A stretch of 64,000 nucleotides of DNA from DASZVB01 sp036272055 (GTDB lineage: Bacteria; Myxococcota_A; Polyangia; Polyangiales; Polyangiaceae), in the NCBI GenBank assembly GCA_036272055.1, contig DATAZL010000096.1, positions 1 through 64,000 on the forward strand. The letters run 5' to 3'. The notes beneath the pieces were generated by a model, which saw only the letters and a program-made list of their open reading frames with translations, was not told the DNA's origin and did not search any database. Made by a program: the position numbers and the translations under genes. Shown piece by piece: positions 26,952 through 36,279 of this stretch; within the stretch, counting starts at the first letter, position 1, and each line of letters starts with the position of its first letter.

Positions 26952-27859
26952 GCCGAGAGCATCGCCTTTCGCGACGCGCGACGATGACGGAGCACGAGGT
27001 ACAGACCGGCCGCGACGGGCACGAGGAACGGCGCCATTGCGCCGAGCGCGACGATGATGCTCGTGGTCACCTGGAAGCCGAGACTACACGATTCCGAGAA
27101 GGCGTTCCTCAGCCGTGAACCGACGGACTCCGCCACCGGGACGTAGGGTTGCGCCGGCGAGACGATCGAGAGCGTGATCGTTGCGAGCGATGCACGATTC
27201 TGCAGGTAGCGCGTCCGACCTTCGAGCTTGTCGGCTTCGCCGCGCACGCGGGCGAGCTCGCCTTCGACCTCGAGCATCTCCTTCACCGACTTCGCGGCGC
27301 CGAGGATCCCGAGGAGACGCTCCTCGAGCTTGCGCTTCGCGCCGAGCTCCGCCTTCGTGTCGGAGAATTCCTCCGTCACGTCGCGACCGGTGCGCGATTC
27401 ATCGAGGAGGGAGCCGGTCTCGCGAAGCTCGCCCATCACCGACTCGAGCTTCTCGACGGGAACACGGACGACCATGGCGACGCGGACCACGGTATTCTCC
27501 GACGAGCTCGCGTCACGACTGAGGACGTAGCCCCCGGCGCGAGACGCGAGCGCGCTCGCCCGCTCCGCGGCGCGCGACGGCGAATCGGCGCGCAGGGAGA
27601 GCTGCACCTCGCTGATGACCATGCGCCCCAGCGGCGTGACGTCTTCCGCCGTCGCGGCACCCCCGGGCGACGTCGTCACTGCGGACGCCGTCACCACCGG
27701 CGCACCGGCTGCGAGCTCCGGAGCCGCCGGGGACGCGACGCTCATCGGGGTTCCTACGCTCGCGACGGCCTCCGGGGACCGCCGGGCACACCCGACGGCG
27801 AGGGAGACACAAAAAATAGAGGCGAGGACGCGGGTGGTCCGGGCGGCGGAGGCGTTCAT
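26948..27859 (-). CDS. DUF4349-family lipoprotein
   Basis: This is a 303-residue protein with a signal peptide ending AVGC (Cys24), an Ala/Val/Pro linker to about residue 75, then a DUF4349 domain: ISEVQLSLRADSPSRAAERASALASRAGGYVLSRD, VPVEKLESVMGELRETG, a coiled coil (KAELGAKRKLEERLLGILGAA and onward) and RTRYLQNRASLATITLSI. A C-terminal membrane span (about 268-290) and a basic tail end it. The family is envelope-associated and of unknown biochemical role. A lipid anchor at one end and a membrane span at the other is unusual and could bridge or clamp the envelope. Confidence 0.85.
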   Translation of the reverse strand: MNASAARTTRVLASIFCVSLAVGCARRSPEAVASVGTPMSVASPAAPELAAGAPVVTASAVTTSPGGAATAEDVTPLGRMVISEVQLSLRADSPSRAAERASALASRAGGYVLSRDASSSENTVVRVAMVVRVPVEKLESVMGELRETGSLLDESRTGRDVTEEFSDTKAELGAKRKLEERLLGILGAAKSVKEMLEVEGELARVRGEADKLEGRTRYLQNRASLATITLSIVSPAQPYVPVAESVGSRLRNAFSESCSLGFQVTTSIIVALGAMAPFLVPVAAGLYLVLRHRRASRKAMLSA

Positions 27860-27903
27860 GAAGGGAAAAACGCGCCTCCGCGACGGAACTTACACTCCGG
27901 GAC

Positions 27904-28107
27904 TCAGCGGCCCTGCACCGGGTTGGGCAGGGTGCCCGGAGCCTGCTCCACGTGTCGCAAGCCAAAGCCGCCCGCGATGAGCGCGACGATCGCCAGAGCA
28001 ATGAGAGATAGCGTCCTGGCCGGATGCGCGATGTGCGGCGGCTCGTCGTGAACGATGCGTTCGGAACTCGGGGTGACGTCTCGGGGGTCGGCCATCGTTG
28101 CCTCCAT
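27904..28107 (-). CDS. small single-span membrane protein
   Basis: This is a 67-residue protein starting at ATG 28107 or the internal ATG at 28095. The N-terminal 30 residues are polar, and residues 31-49 form one membrane helix (TLSLIALAIVALIAGGFGL), followed by a short Gln/Pro tail. No family is recognised. It is divergent from the respiratory operon and lies upstream of the DUF4349 gene on the same strand with a 44-base gap. Confidence 0.5.
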   Translation of the reverse strand: MEATMADPRDVTPSSERIVHDEPPHIAHPARTLSLIALAIVALIAGGFGLRHVEQAPGTLPNPVQGR

Positions 28108-28216
28108 GTTCGTGCAGCGCTGGGTGCGCTTCCGGAAATCATGAGCAAGCGCAATGCCAGTGAAACGGTGATCGGATCCATCGAACGGACTGATCCGTCA
28201 CGCTTCGGGCGCTTCC

Positions 28217-28252
28217 GAGCGGGGCACAACGCTACGAAACGATGCCCCGCTC
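28217..28252. promoter_or_regulatory. 10-bp perfect inverted repeat in the leader of the respiratory operon
   Basis: GAGCGGGGCA (28217-28226) and TGCCCCGCTC (28243-28252) are exact reverse complements separated by 16 bases. They lie 109 bases upstream of the first gene of the alternative complex III operon and in the divergent spacer with 27904-28107. No U-tract follows, so a leader stem-loop or a dimeric repressor site is more likely than a terminator. Confidence 0.45.
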
Positions 28253-28360
28253 ATTCGATTCGCGCGCGTCTTCCTGAAACGAAAACGGTACGCGGATTGC
28301 TCCTGAGACGGTTCGAGCGCGTACACCGAACCGACTCGCGCTCGGAAAGCGAAGGACACC

Positions 28361-28576
28361 ATGGCGTCAGCAGAGCACGTGCATGAATCGCGACCCGACG
28401 GTCAGTTCCACTTCGATCAGGGCGACAAGATGCCGTACGAGTGGCCGCGCGGCGCGGTCAAAGACTCACGGGTCGGCCTGCGAATCGCCGAGATATCGTG
28501 CGTGATACTATTCGTGTTGATGGTCGCCGCGGTGTTCTACATGGGCTTCCACACGCCGGGCCCGCTCCAGCACTGA
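28361..28576 (+). CDS. small membrane protein at head of alternative complex III operon
   Basis: This is a 71-residue protein with an AAGGA-like site before the ATG. The N-terminal 38 residues are polar and His/Asp-containing (HVHESRPDGQFHFDQGDKMPYEWPRG). One membrane helix spans about 43-63 (ISCVILFVLMVAAVFYMGF). It is followed at about 100 bases by actA, so it probably shares the operon. I do not recognise it as a standard subunit. It may be an accessory or small structural subunit of the respiratory complex. Confidence 0.65.
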   Translation: MASAEHVHESRPDGQFHFDQGDKMPYEWPRGAVKDSRVGLRIAEISCVILFVLMVAAVFYMGFHTPGPLQH

Positions 28577-28674
28577 GACGCGCTGTCGCGATTTGTCGCA
28601 GTTCGTCCGCGAATTGACGGATTGACGAGGTAGGAGTGGTTCGCCATAGGTCGAGCTCGCGGCGAGCTATACCG

Positions 28675-29358
28675 ATGACCGACGACGACTCCGCGCCGAA
28701 GTCAGCGTCGCGCGCGCCGTTTCCGCGCTGGTCGAACCAGGCGACGAAGCTCGGCCTGTGGAGCGGGCTCGCTCTGCTCGTCGGTGCGCCGGCGTTCTTG
28801 ATGGCCTGGGTGCGAAGTCCGCTCGCGACGGGACAGTACGAGCGGGTCGATCAGCCCGTGCAGTTCGATCACCGGCACCACGTGCGCGACGACGGCATCG
28901 AGTGTCGTTACTGCCACTACGACGTCGCGCGCTCGCGCACGGCGGGTATGCCGGAGACCGAGCTCTGCATGGGCTGCCACGCGCAGGTATGGACAGAGAG
29001 TCCGCTCCTCGAACCCGTGCGACGGAGCTTCTACGAGAAGACGCCGATTCACTGGAAGCGCGTGAATCTGCTGCCCGATTTCGTCTACTTCGACCACTCG
29101 ATTCACATCGCGAAGGGGGTCGGCTGCGAGTCGTGTCACGGGCGCGTCGATCTGATGGGCAACGTGTACGCGGCAACGACGATGCAGATGGGATTCTGCC
29201 TCGATTGCCACCGCGACCCGAAGAGTTACGTGCGCCCGCCGGAGGACGTCACCGTGATGGGCTACACGCCGTCAGAGCCGCAGGCCGTCGTCGGAGCGCG
29301 CGTCGTGAAGTCGCTCTCCATCGCGCCGCCACTGCATTGCAGCGGTTGCCATCGCTGA
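28675..29358 (+). CDS. actA: alternative complex III subunit A, pentaheme cytochrome c
   Basis: This is a protein of about 227 residues with one N-terminal membrane anchor (about 28-46, LGLWSGLALLVGAPAFLMAWV) and five CxxCH heme c sites: CRYCH, CMGCH, CESCH, CLDCH and CSGCH. ActA of the quinol:cytochrome c/HiPIP oxidoreductase (alternative complex III) is a pentaheme protein of this kind and relays electrons from the FeS subunit to the monoheme subunit or the oxidase. The ATG at 28675 is preferred. A GTG at 28636 behind GAGG would add 13 basic residues and cannot be excluded. Confidence 0.93.
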   Translation: MTDDDSAPKSASRAPFPRWSNQATKLGLWSGLALLVGAPAFLMAWVRSPLATGQYERVDQPVQFDHRHHVRDDGIECRYCHYDVARSRTAGMPETELCMGCHAQVWTESPLLEPVRRSFYEKTPIHWKRVNLLPDFVYFDHSIHIAKGVGCESCHGRVDLMGNVYAATTMQMGFCLDCHRDPKSYVRPPEDVTVMGYTPSEPQAVVGARVVKSLSIAPPLHCSGCHR

Positions 29359-29370
29359 GCCGGGACGACG

Positions 29371-32211
29371 ATGAACGAACCCAGCGCGACGAACGACATT
29401 GTGCCGGCGAGCCTCCTCACTCGCCGTCGCTTCGTCGAGTGGCTCGGCGTGGGCATCGCCGCCCTCGGCGCGAACGCCTGCACGAAGCCGCCGCGTGACG
29501 ACATCGTCCCTTACGTGCACAGGCCGCCGGAGGTGACGCCCGGCGTGACGCTCCATTACGCGACGACCGCGACGCGAGACGGCTACGGCATCGGCGTCCT
29601 CGGGACGACGCACGAGGGACGACCGACGAAACTCGAGGGCCACCCCGCGCATCCCGCGAGCCTCGGCGCGACCGGCATGCGTGAACAGGCCGCGCTGTTC
29701 GGGCTCTACGACCCGGATCGCGCGCGCACCGTGCTCGCCGATGGACGACCGTCGACCTGGGATGCCTTCACCGTCGCGCTCGGCGACAGCACGAAAGCGG
29801 CCTGGAAACAGCGGCGCGGCGCGGGGCTCGCGCTCGTGCTCCCACCGTCCGGATCACCGCTCCGCGCGTCGCTCGTGACGCGTCTGCGCGAGCAATATCC
29901 GGACATCTCCGTGACGTATCTGTCGACGTCCGGCGCGACGCAGCGCTGGGCGGCAGCGCGGGACGTCTTCGGTGAGGCCCTGGACCCTCAGTACCGTCTC
30001 GGAGCCGCCGAGGTCGTCGTCTCTCTCGACGCGGACCTCTTCGGCGATCATCCGATGAGCCTTGCCTGGGCGCGGGCCTTCGCCGAGCGCCGGAAGAGCG
30101 TACGACCAGGCGGGTTGTCGCAGCGACTTTATGCCATCGAGAGCGCCATGACGCTCACCGGCGCGGCGGCGGAGCATCGGCTCGCGGTACCGGCCTCCGC
30201 CGTGGGTGCTGTCGCGGCCGGGCTCCTTCACGCCGTGGCGGCAGCGACGGGACATGCCGGCGCAGCGCCGATAGAGCTGGGCGCGCACCGCGTGTTCGTC
30301 GAGGCGATGGCGCGCGATCTGGTGCGCCATCAGGGTCGTGCGCTCGTCGTCGTCGGTGACCGACAGCCGGCAGCGGTGCACGCGCTCGGGTATGCCCTGA
30401 ATACGCTGCTTCGTTCGGCGGGGAGCACCCTCGACTTCACCGCGCCGCCGCTGCCCGACGCAGGGACGGACGCCTACGCACTAGACGGGCTTCTTCGCGC
30501 GCTCGACGGCGATCACGTGGAGACGTTGATGGTGCTCGGACCGAACCCCGCTTACGTCCTTCCCGCGGACGCGGAGTGGACGCGACGCGCGGCGCGCGCA
30601 AGGGAGCGCGTGCATCTGTCGCTTCACGAGAACGAGACGAGTGACGGCGCGACGTGGTTCCTTCCCGCGACGCACTTTCTCGAGCACTGGGGCGACGCGC
30701 GCGCCTACGACGGAATGACGTCCCTCGTGCAGCCCCTCGTGGCGCCGCTCTACGACGGGAAGAGCACCGACGACGTGCTCGCGGCGCTGGCGGGCGAGCC
30801 GTTGCAGAGCGGGCGCGAGCGACTCGAGCGGCAATACGGCACGGAGCTCGCGGAAGGTCTGCGTCACGGCTTGATCGCCGGCACCGCCTCGCCGTCACGA
30901 ACGCCGGAGCTCGACTGGAACGGCGTCGCCCGCGCGCTCGCAGGCATCGAACCGGTGACGGACCGCCTCGAGCTCGACGTCGTACTCGACGCGCGCGTCG
31001 GGGACGGCGACGGCGCGAACGATCCGTGGCTCCAGGAGCTCTCCGAGCCGCTCACCAAGGTCGTCTGGGGTAACGCCGCGCTGCTCGGCCCGCGCACGGC
31101 CGCGAAGCTCGACATCAGAGACGACGATGTCGTCATCGTCGAACAGGGCGGACGTCGCATGACGCTGCCGGCGCTCGTCGATCCCGGCCACGCCGAGGGC
31201 GCCGTCACGGTCTGGCTCGGACACGGTCGTCGCACGGGTCGCGTTGCTTCCGGCGTCGGAGTGGACGCCGCGCCGCTGAGAAGCCTCGCCGCGCCGTGGT
31301 TCGTTCACGACGTCACGGTGAAGAAGACGGGCGCGCGCGAGCGCGTCGTTCGCACGCAGCGCGAGAGCCGCGAGCACGACCGTCACCTAGTGCTCAGAAA
31401 GACGGTCGCCGAGTGGGCGCGCGAGCCGTCGTTCGCGCGCGAGTACGACGAAGATCCCGTCTCGATCCTCCCCCCACGGCTCGCCGGCGACACCCAGTGG
31501 GCGATGGCCATCGACCTGAGCGCGTGCGTCGGGTGCAGCGCGTGCATGCTCGCCTGCGCCGTCGAGAACAACGTCCCGGTCGTCGGCAAGGCCAACGTCG
31601 CGCTGTCACGCGAGATGTACTGGCTCCGCATCGATCGGTACTACGCCGAGCCGCTCGGTCCGTCCGAGTCGCCGAAGGTGAGCTTCCAGCCGATGCTTTG
31701 CCAGCACTGCGAGAAGGCGCCATGCGAGTACGTGTGCCCCGTCAACGCGACGGTGCACAGCCCCGACGGGCTGAACGAGATGGTCTACAACCGCTGTGTC
31801 GGCACGCGGTTCTGCTCGAACAACTGCCCGTACAAGGTCCGGCGCTTCAACTTCTTCGATTACAACCAGACGCTCTCCGAGCCGGAGCGGATGGCGAAGA
31901 ACCCCGACGTCACCGTCCGCGCGCGCGGGGTGATGGAGAAGTGCACGTACTGCGTGCAGCGCATCCGCCGGGCAGAGATAGACGCCGAAGTCGCGAAGCG
32001 CCCGCTCGTCGACGGAGACGTCACGACGGCGTGCGAGCAGGCGTGTCCGACCGGCGCCATCGTCTTCGGCAACCTCGCCGACCACGGCTCCCGCGTGGCG
32101 CGCGCCCATGCCGACCAGAGGACCTACGCCGCGCTCGGCGAGGTCGGCACCCGGCCGCGCACCCGTTACCTCGCGCGCATCGACGACCCGAATCCGGAGC
32201 TCGAAACGTGA
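29371..32211 (+). CDS. actB: alternative complex III subunit B, molybdopterin-oxidoreductase-like plus FeS
   Basis: This is a 946-residue fusion typical of ActB. The N-terminus carries a Tat-like motif (TRRRFVEWLGVGIAALGANAC). The middle is a molybdopterin-oxidoreductase-type fold that in this family lacks the cofactor. From about residue 710 there is a ferredoxin-like region with clusters CVGCSACMLAC, CQHCEKAPCEYVCP, CVGTRFCSNNCP, and CTYC with CEQACP, consistent with three [4Fe-4S] and one [3Fe-4S]. It transfers electrons from quinol to the heme subunits. The stop overlaps the GTG of actC (GTGA). Confidence 0.93.
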   Translation: MNEPSATNDIVPASLLTRRRFVEWLGVGIAALGANACTKPPRDDIVPYVHRPPEVTPGVTLHYATTATRDGYGIGVLGTTHEGRPTKLEGHPAHPASLGATGMREQAALFGLYDPDRARTVLADGRPSTWDAFTVALGDSTKAAWKQRRGAGLALVLPPSGSPLRASLVTRLREQYPDISVTYLSTSGATQRWAAARDVFGEALDPQYRLGAAEVVVSLDADLFGDHPMSLAWARAFAERRKSVRPGGLSQRLYAIESAMTLTGAAAEHRLAVPASAVGAVAAGLLHAVAAATGHAGAAPIELGAHRVFVEAMARDLVRHQGRALVVVGDRQPAAVHALGYALNTLLRSAGSTLDFTAPPLPDAGTDAYALDGLLRALDGDHVETLMVLGPNPAYVLPADAEWTRRAARARERVHLSLHENETSDGATWFLPATHFLEHWGDARAYDGMTSLVQPLVAPLYDGKSTDDVLAALAGEPLQSGRERLERQYGTELAEGLRHGLIAGTASPSRTPELDWNGVARALAGIEPVTDRLELDVVLDARVGDGDGANDPWLQELSEPLTKVVWGNAALLGPRTAAKLDIRDDDVVIVEQGGRRMTLPALVDPGHAEGAVTVWLGHGRRTGRVASGVGVDAAPLRSLAAPWFVHDVTVKKTGARERVVRTQRESREHDRHLVLRKTVAEWAREPSFAREYDEDPVSILPPRLAGDTQWAMAIDLSACVGCSACMLACAVENNVPVVGKANVALSREMYWLRIDRYYAEPLGPSESPKVSFQPMLCQHCEKAPCEYVCPVNATVHSPDGLNEMVYNRCVGTRFCSNNCPYKVRRFNFFDYNQTLSEPERMAKNPDVTVRARGVMEKCTYCVQRIRRAEIDAEVAKRPLVDGDVTTACEQACPTGAIVFGNLADHGSRVARAHADQRTYAALGEVGTRPRTRYLARIDDPNPELET

Positions 32212-33596
32212 GCCAGACCGAGATCGAGCTGCTCCCCGGGAGCTACGACAATCGCACCTTGACGGATCGGCTGCTCGCGCCGATCACGAGCCCGCCGCGG
32301 TTTCTCACGCTGCTCATGATACCGGCGGCGTTCGGCACGCTCGCTCTCTTCGGCGCCGTCGCCTACACGTTCCTCGTCGGGATCGGCGCGTGGGGCAACA
32401 ACATCCCGGTCGCGTGGGCGTTCGCGATCATCAATTTCGTGTGGTGGATCGGCATCGGCCACGCCGGGACGTTCATCAGCGCCGTACTCCTCTTGCTCGA
32501 GCAGCGCTGGCGCACGTCGCTGAACCGCATCGCGGAGGGAATGACGCTCTTCGCGCTCGTGCAGGCGGGGCTCATGCCGCTCCTGCACCTCGGGCGCCCG
32601 TGGTTCTTCTACTGGCTCATCCCCTACCCCGCGACGATGGAGCTGTGGCCGCAGTTCATGAGCACGCTGACGTGGGACGTCGCGGCCGTCACGACGTACA
32701 CCCTCGTCTCGATCCTCTTCTTCTACCTGGGGCTCATCCCGGACCTCGCCGCCGCGCGCGACCGCGCGAAGACCCTACGGCGACGGCGCGCCTACGGGCT
32801 CTTCGCGCTCGGGTGGCGCGGCAGCGCGCGTCATTGGCGTCACTACCGGACGGCGCAGCTCCTCCTCGCGGGGCTCGCGACGCCGCTCGTGCTCTCGGTG
32901 CACAGCATCGTCAGCATGGACTTCGCGATCGCGAAGCTCCCGGGCTGGCACTCGACGATCTTCCCGCCGTACTTCGTCGCGGGCGCGATCTTCAGCGGCT
33001 TCGCCATGGTGGTGACGCTCGTCGTCCCACTCCGGCGCGTCTACCGGCTCGAGGGCATCATCACCGTTCGCCATCTCGACCTGATGGCGAAGATGATCCT
33101 GCTGACGGGTCTCATCGTCTCCTACAGCTACGTTTCCGAGGCGTTCATCGCGTGGCAGAGCGGTGACACCTTCGAGCGCCATATCACGTTCGTCACCCGC
33201 CCTCTCGGGCCGTTTGCGCCGGTGTACTGGCTGATGCTCGCCTGCAACGTCGTCGTGCCGCAGTCGCTCTGGTTCTCGCGCGTGCGGAAGACGCCGCTCG
33301 CCCTCTGGATCGTCGCGCTCTTCGTCCAGGTCGGCATGTGGACGGAGCGCTTCGTCCTGATCGTCACCTCGCAGCACCAGGACTACCTGCCGTCGAGCTG
33401 GGAGAACTACACGCCGAGCCTCATCGACGGCACGCTGTTCTTCGGGACCGTCAGCTTCTTCGTCCTGCTCTTCCTGGCGATGCTGCGGTTCGTGCCATTC
33501 CTGCCCATCGCGGAGCAGAAGGAACTCTTGCACGCCTCGAAGCGCGAGCGAACGCTTTCACCGAAGGAGGCCGGCGATGTCCGCCCTGCTCGGTGA
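32208..33596 (+). CDS. actC: alternative complex III subunit C, NrfD-like quinol-binding membrane protein
   Basis: This is a 462-residue polytopic membrane protein of the NrfD/PsrC family. Its GTG start overlaps the actB stop. About ten membrane helices are visible, with the conserved stretches NNIPVAWAFAIINFVWWIGIGHAGTFISA, RPWFFYWLIPYP, SVHSIVSMDFAIAKLPGWHSTIFPPYFVAGA and WTERFVLIVTSQHQDYLPSSW. It holds the quinol oxidation site in this complex. Its C-terminus overlaps actD by 20 bases. Confidence 0.94.
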   Translation: MSQTEIELLPGSYDNRTLTDRLLAPITSPPRFLTLLMIPAAFGTLALFGAVAYTFLVGIGAWGNNIPVAWAFAIINFVWWIGIGHAGTFISAVLLLLEQRWRTSLNRIAEGMTLFALVQAGLMPLLHLGRPWFFYWLIPYPATMELWPQFMSTLTWDVAAVTTYTLVSILFFYLGLIPDLAAARDRAKTLRRRRAYGLFALGWRGSARHWRHYRTAQLLLAGLATPLVLSVHSIVSMDFAIAKLPGWHSTIFPPYFVAGAIFSGFAMVVTLVVPLRRVYRLEGIITVRHLDLMAKMILLTGLIVSYSYVSEAFIAWQSGDTFERHITFVTRPLGPFAPVYWLMLACNVVVPQSLWFSRVRKTPLALWIVALFVQVGMWTERFVLIVTSQHQDYLPSSWENYTPSLIDGTLFFGTVSFFVLLFLAMLRFVPFLPIAEQKELLHASKRERTLSPKEAGDVRPAR

Positions 33597-34095
33597 GTTC
33601 GACTCTGCCGACGCCTGCGCCGCGGCGATCACGACGCTGCGCGAGCGCGGGCACGCGCCCCTCGACGCTTACATGCCGTTCCCCGCGAAGAACGTCGAGG
33701 ACGCGCTCGAACTGCCACCCTCGCCGCTGCCGCGCTTCGTGTTCGTGGCCGGCATCGTGGGCGCGCTCACCGGCTATCTGGTGCTCTGGTGGACGCAGAG
33801 CATCGACTATCCGCTGAACGTCGGCGGCAGGCCGACCCACGCCGCGCCGGCGTTCATCGGCATCACCTTCGAGACGATGGTGCTCTTCGCCTGCTTCACG
33901 GCGTTCCTCGGTATGCTGTGGCTCTGCGGGCTGCCCCGGCTCTGGCATCCGACCTTCGAGGTGGACGGATTCGACCGCGCCTCCGTCGACCGCTTCTTCG
34001 TCGTGGTGCTCGATCAGGACGGAAGCCGTGACGAGCTCACACGAGCCGGAGCGCTCCGCGTCGTGGCCGTCGATCTGGAAGGAGGCACGACGTGA
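33577..34095 (+). CDS. actD: alternative complex III subunit D (DUF3341)
   Basis: This is a 172-residue protein with the DUF3341 layout: a soluble alpha/beta start (LLGEFDSADACAAAITTLRERGH), ALDAYMPFP-like text, then two membrane helices (about 49-68 and 96-118) around the conserved loop YPLNVGGRPTHAAPAFIGITFETMVL. DUF3341 is ActD, a structural subunit at the ActC/ActF interface. It overlaps actC by 20 bases and actE by 4 bases, so the genes are translationally coupled. Confidence 0.93.
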   Translation: MSALLGEFDSADACAAAITTLRERGHAPLDAYMPFPAKNVEDALELPPSPLPRFVFVAGIVGALTGYLVLWWTQSIDYPLNVGGRPTHAAPAFIGITFETMVLFACFTAFLGMLWLCGLPRLWHPTFEVDGFDRASVDRFFVVVLDQDGSRDELTRAGALRVVAVDLEGGTT

Positions 34096-34703
34096 AGCGG
34101 CTCGCGCTGGCCGTCGCGACGGCGTGTCTCGGCGTCGTGCCCGCGTGCCGCAGCGAGAACGTCGTGCGCCGGCTCGACCCGAGCCTCGGCCGCATGCAGG
34201 TACAGCCGCGCTACGATCCCTACGCGGATAGCCCGTTCTTCGCCGATCGGAGCGCGATGCGCGCCCCCCCTGACGGCACCGAGCCGTACTCGCTCGCGCC
34301 GCGAAACGACGCGCTCACCGACGGCACCGAGAACGGCAAGGACGTCGCGGCGATCCCGCTGCCGCTCACCCTGTCGCTCGTCGAGCGCGGTCAGGCGGAC
34401 TTCGACGTGGTGTGTGCCGCCTGTCACGGCGTGGCTGGCGACGGAGACGCCGTCGTGGCCGGTTTCATGGCCCGAAAGCCGCCATCTCTGACCGAGACGC
34501 GGGTGCGCGCGCTCGCGCCGGGGACGATCTATCGAGTCATCCGCGACGGCTACGGACTCATGCCGGCTTACGGCACGCACCTCGACGTCGCGGCGAGATG
34601 GGCCGTCGTCGCGTACGTCGAGGCGCTCGAACGGAGCCGCCACGCCGTCGCGGCGCGACTGCCGCCCGACGCCGCGAGTGCGCTCGCGAGGAGCACGCCG
34701 TGA
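34092..34703 (+). CDS. actE: alternative complex III subunit E, monoheme cytochrome c lipoprotein
   Basis: This is a 203-residue protein with a lipoprotein signal ending VPAC (Cys19), a conserved segment MQVQPRYDPYADSPFFADRSAMR, and a single class I heme site CAACH (about 113-117) with the axial Met in YGLMPAYG. ActE passes electrons on to the oxidase or a soluble carrier. It overlaps both neighbours (ATGA at actD, GTGA at actF). Confidence 0.92.
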   Translation: MKRLALAVATACLGVVPACRSENVVRRLDPSLGRMQVQPRYDPYADSPFFADRSAMRAPPDGTEPYSLAPRNDALTDGTENGKDVAAIPLPLTLSLVERGQADFDVVCAACHGVAGDGDAVVAGFMARKPPSLTETRVRALAPGTIYRVIRDGYGLMPAYGTHLDVAARWAVVAYVEALERSRHAVAARLPPDAASALARSTP

Positions 34704-35863
34704 GGCGCCGGCTCGTCGTGCTCGGCTCCGTGCTCGCCGTCGCGGGCGGCGTACCCACCGCCGTCGGCTTCTTCGTCGATCCACGGCGCGCGAGCTTTGC
34801 GTATCTGTTCGGTTACGCGTCGGTGTTCACCGTGGTGGCGGGCGCGCTGTTCCTGCTCCTCATCGGGCATGCGTCGAACGCGACGTGGTTCGTCGCGGTG
34901 CGCCGCCCGGCCGAGCACGTCGTCGGCACGCTCCCGGCCGTCGCGGCATTGCTCGCGCCGGTGCTGCTCTCCGTGAAGCGACTATACACCTGGACGGATC
35001 CGGGTTCCCTCGACGCACACGCGCACCGTATCGTCCTCCGGAAAGCGGCGTGGCTGCACGAGCCGTTCTTCGTCGCGCGCGCCTTCGTGTACTTCGCGGT
35101 GCTCCTCGGCGTGGGCGAGCTTCTTCGTTCATGGTCGCTCGCGCAGGACCGTGACGCGGGCCGCGCCGCGTCGCTGCGAAAGCGCATGGTCGCGCTGTCG
35201 GCGGGCGGCTTGCCGCTGGTCGCGTTCGCCCTGACGTTCGCGTCGTTCGACTGGCTCATGTCGCTCGAGCCGACCTGGTACTCCGACGTGTACGGCGTGT
35301 ACGTGTTCGCGGGCGGCTTCGTCGCGGCGCTCGGGCTCTTCGGCGCGATGCTCGGCGTGCCCGCGTCGAGAAACGCGCTCCCGCCCGGCGTATCCGCCGA
35401 GCACTTCTCCGCCGTCGGCCGGCTCGAGCTGGCGATGGTCGTCTTCTGGACGTACATCGCGTGGGCGCAGCTCGTCCTTCAGTGGATCGCGGACCTGCCG
35501 CTCGAGGTGACGTGGTACATCGCGCGCTCCCACGGGGGCTGGCAGTGGGTGGGCGTCGCGCTCCTCGCGCTGCACTGGGCGGTGCCGTTCTTCTTCCTGC
35601 TCTCGCGCGCGCTCAAGCGACGGCGAGTGCCGTTCGTCGCGGTGAGCGTGTGGCTCGTCGCCGTCCACGCCCTCGATATCTACTATCTCGTCCTTCCCGC
35701 CCTCGAGCCGGGACGTCTCGGCGTGCACTGGCTCGACCTGACGGCGCTGATCGGCGTCGCGGGCGCCGTGCTCGCGTTCGGCGCGTGGCGCGCGGACGGC
35801 GTCGCCCCATACCCGGCGTCGGACCCACTCTTCGACGCGTCCACCCGCTACGAGGCGGCATGA
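34700..35863 (+). CDS. actF: alternative complex III subunit F, second NrfD-like membrane protein
   Basis: This 387-residue polytopic protein starts at the GTG overlapping actE. About ten hydrophobic helices are present, with the conserved SFDWLMSLEPTWYSDVYGVYVFAGGFVAALG and YIAWAQLVLQWIADLPLEVTWYIARSHGGWQWV blocks of ActF. It is a paralogue of ActC that does not bind the FeS subunit. It may carry a second quinone site or a proton path. It is coupled to the next small gene by ATGA. Confidence 0.9.
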   Translation: MRRRLVVLGSVLAVAGGVPTAVGFFVDPRRASFAYLFGYASVFTVVAGALFLLLIGHASNATWFVAVRRPAEHVVGTLPAVAALLAPVLLSVKRLYTWTDPGSLDAHAHRIVLRKAAWLHEPFFVARAFVYFAVLLGVGELLRSWSLAQDRDAGRAASLRKRMVALSAGGLPLVAFALTFASFDWLMSLEPTWYSDVYGVYVFAGGFVAALGLFGAMLGVPASRNALPPGVSAEHFSAVGRLELAMVVFWTYIAWAQLVLQWIADLPLEVTWYIARSHGGWQWVGVALLALHWAVPFFFLLSRALKRRRVPFVAVSVWLVAVHALDIYYLVLPALEPGRLGVHWLDLTALIGVAGAVLAFGAWRADGVAPYPASDPLFDASTRYEAA

Positions 35864-36279
35864 GCGACGTGTCGTCGGAGAGCACCGGACCGCAGGAGCC
35901 GGAACACGTCCGCGGCGCGCTCGTCGCGTGGGTCATCGCCGGGGCCGTCGCGATGACCCTGTTCTGCGTCTTCGTCGCGCGCGCGGTGCTCCACGTCGAT
36001 CTCCCCCTCGTGCCCGCGACGACGCCGCGCTACCCCGCCGGAGAAACCGTCGGCGGCATCGAGCAGCTTCCCCTCGACGGCCCCGCGCGCGGCGCGCTCC
36101 GGAGCCGCAAGAGTCGCGACGCGCTCCACGCCTACGGCTGGGCCGATCGCGAGCACGGCATCGCGCGGATTCCCATCGAGCGCGCCATGCAGTGGCTCGT
36201 CGACGACGCTACGCGCGGCGTGACCGCGACGCCGGATCCCGCGACGACGCCCGACGCGGGCACGACGGAGCGACGGTGA
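35860..36279 (+). CDS. small membrane protein between actF and coxB
   Basis: This is a 139-residue protein with one N-terminal membrane helix (about 20-42) and a periplasmic domain containing RSRKSRDALHAYGWADREHGIARIPIERAMQWL, a pattern that recurs in proteins encoded next to coxB in several bacterial groups. It starts within the actF stop (ATGA) and ends inside the coxB start (TGATG). The tight coupling at the junction of complex III and the oxidase suggests a linker or assembly subunit of the combined complex. No biochemical role is established that I know of. Confidence 0.75.
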   Translation: MSDVSSESTGPQEPEHVRGALVAWVIAGAVAMTLFCVFVARAVLHVDLPLVPATTPRYPAGETVGGIEQLPLDGPARGALRSRKSRDALHAYGWADREHGIARIPIERAMQWLVDDATRGVTATPDPATTPDAGTTERR

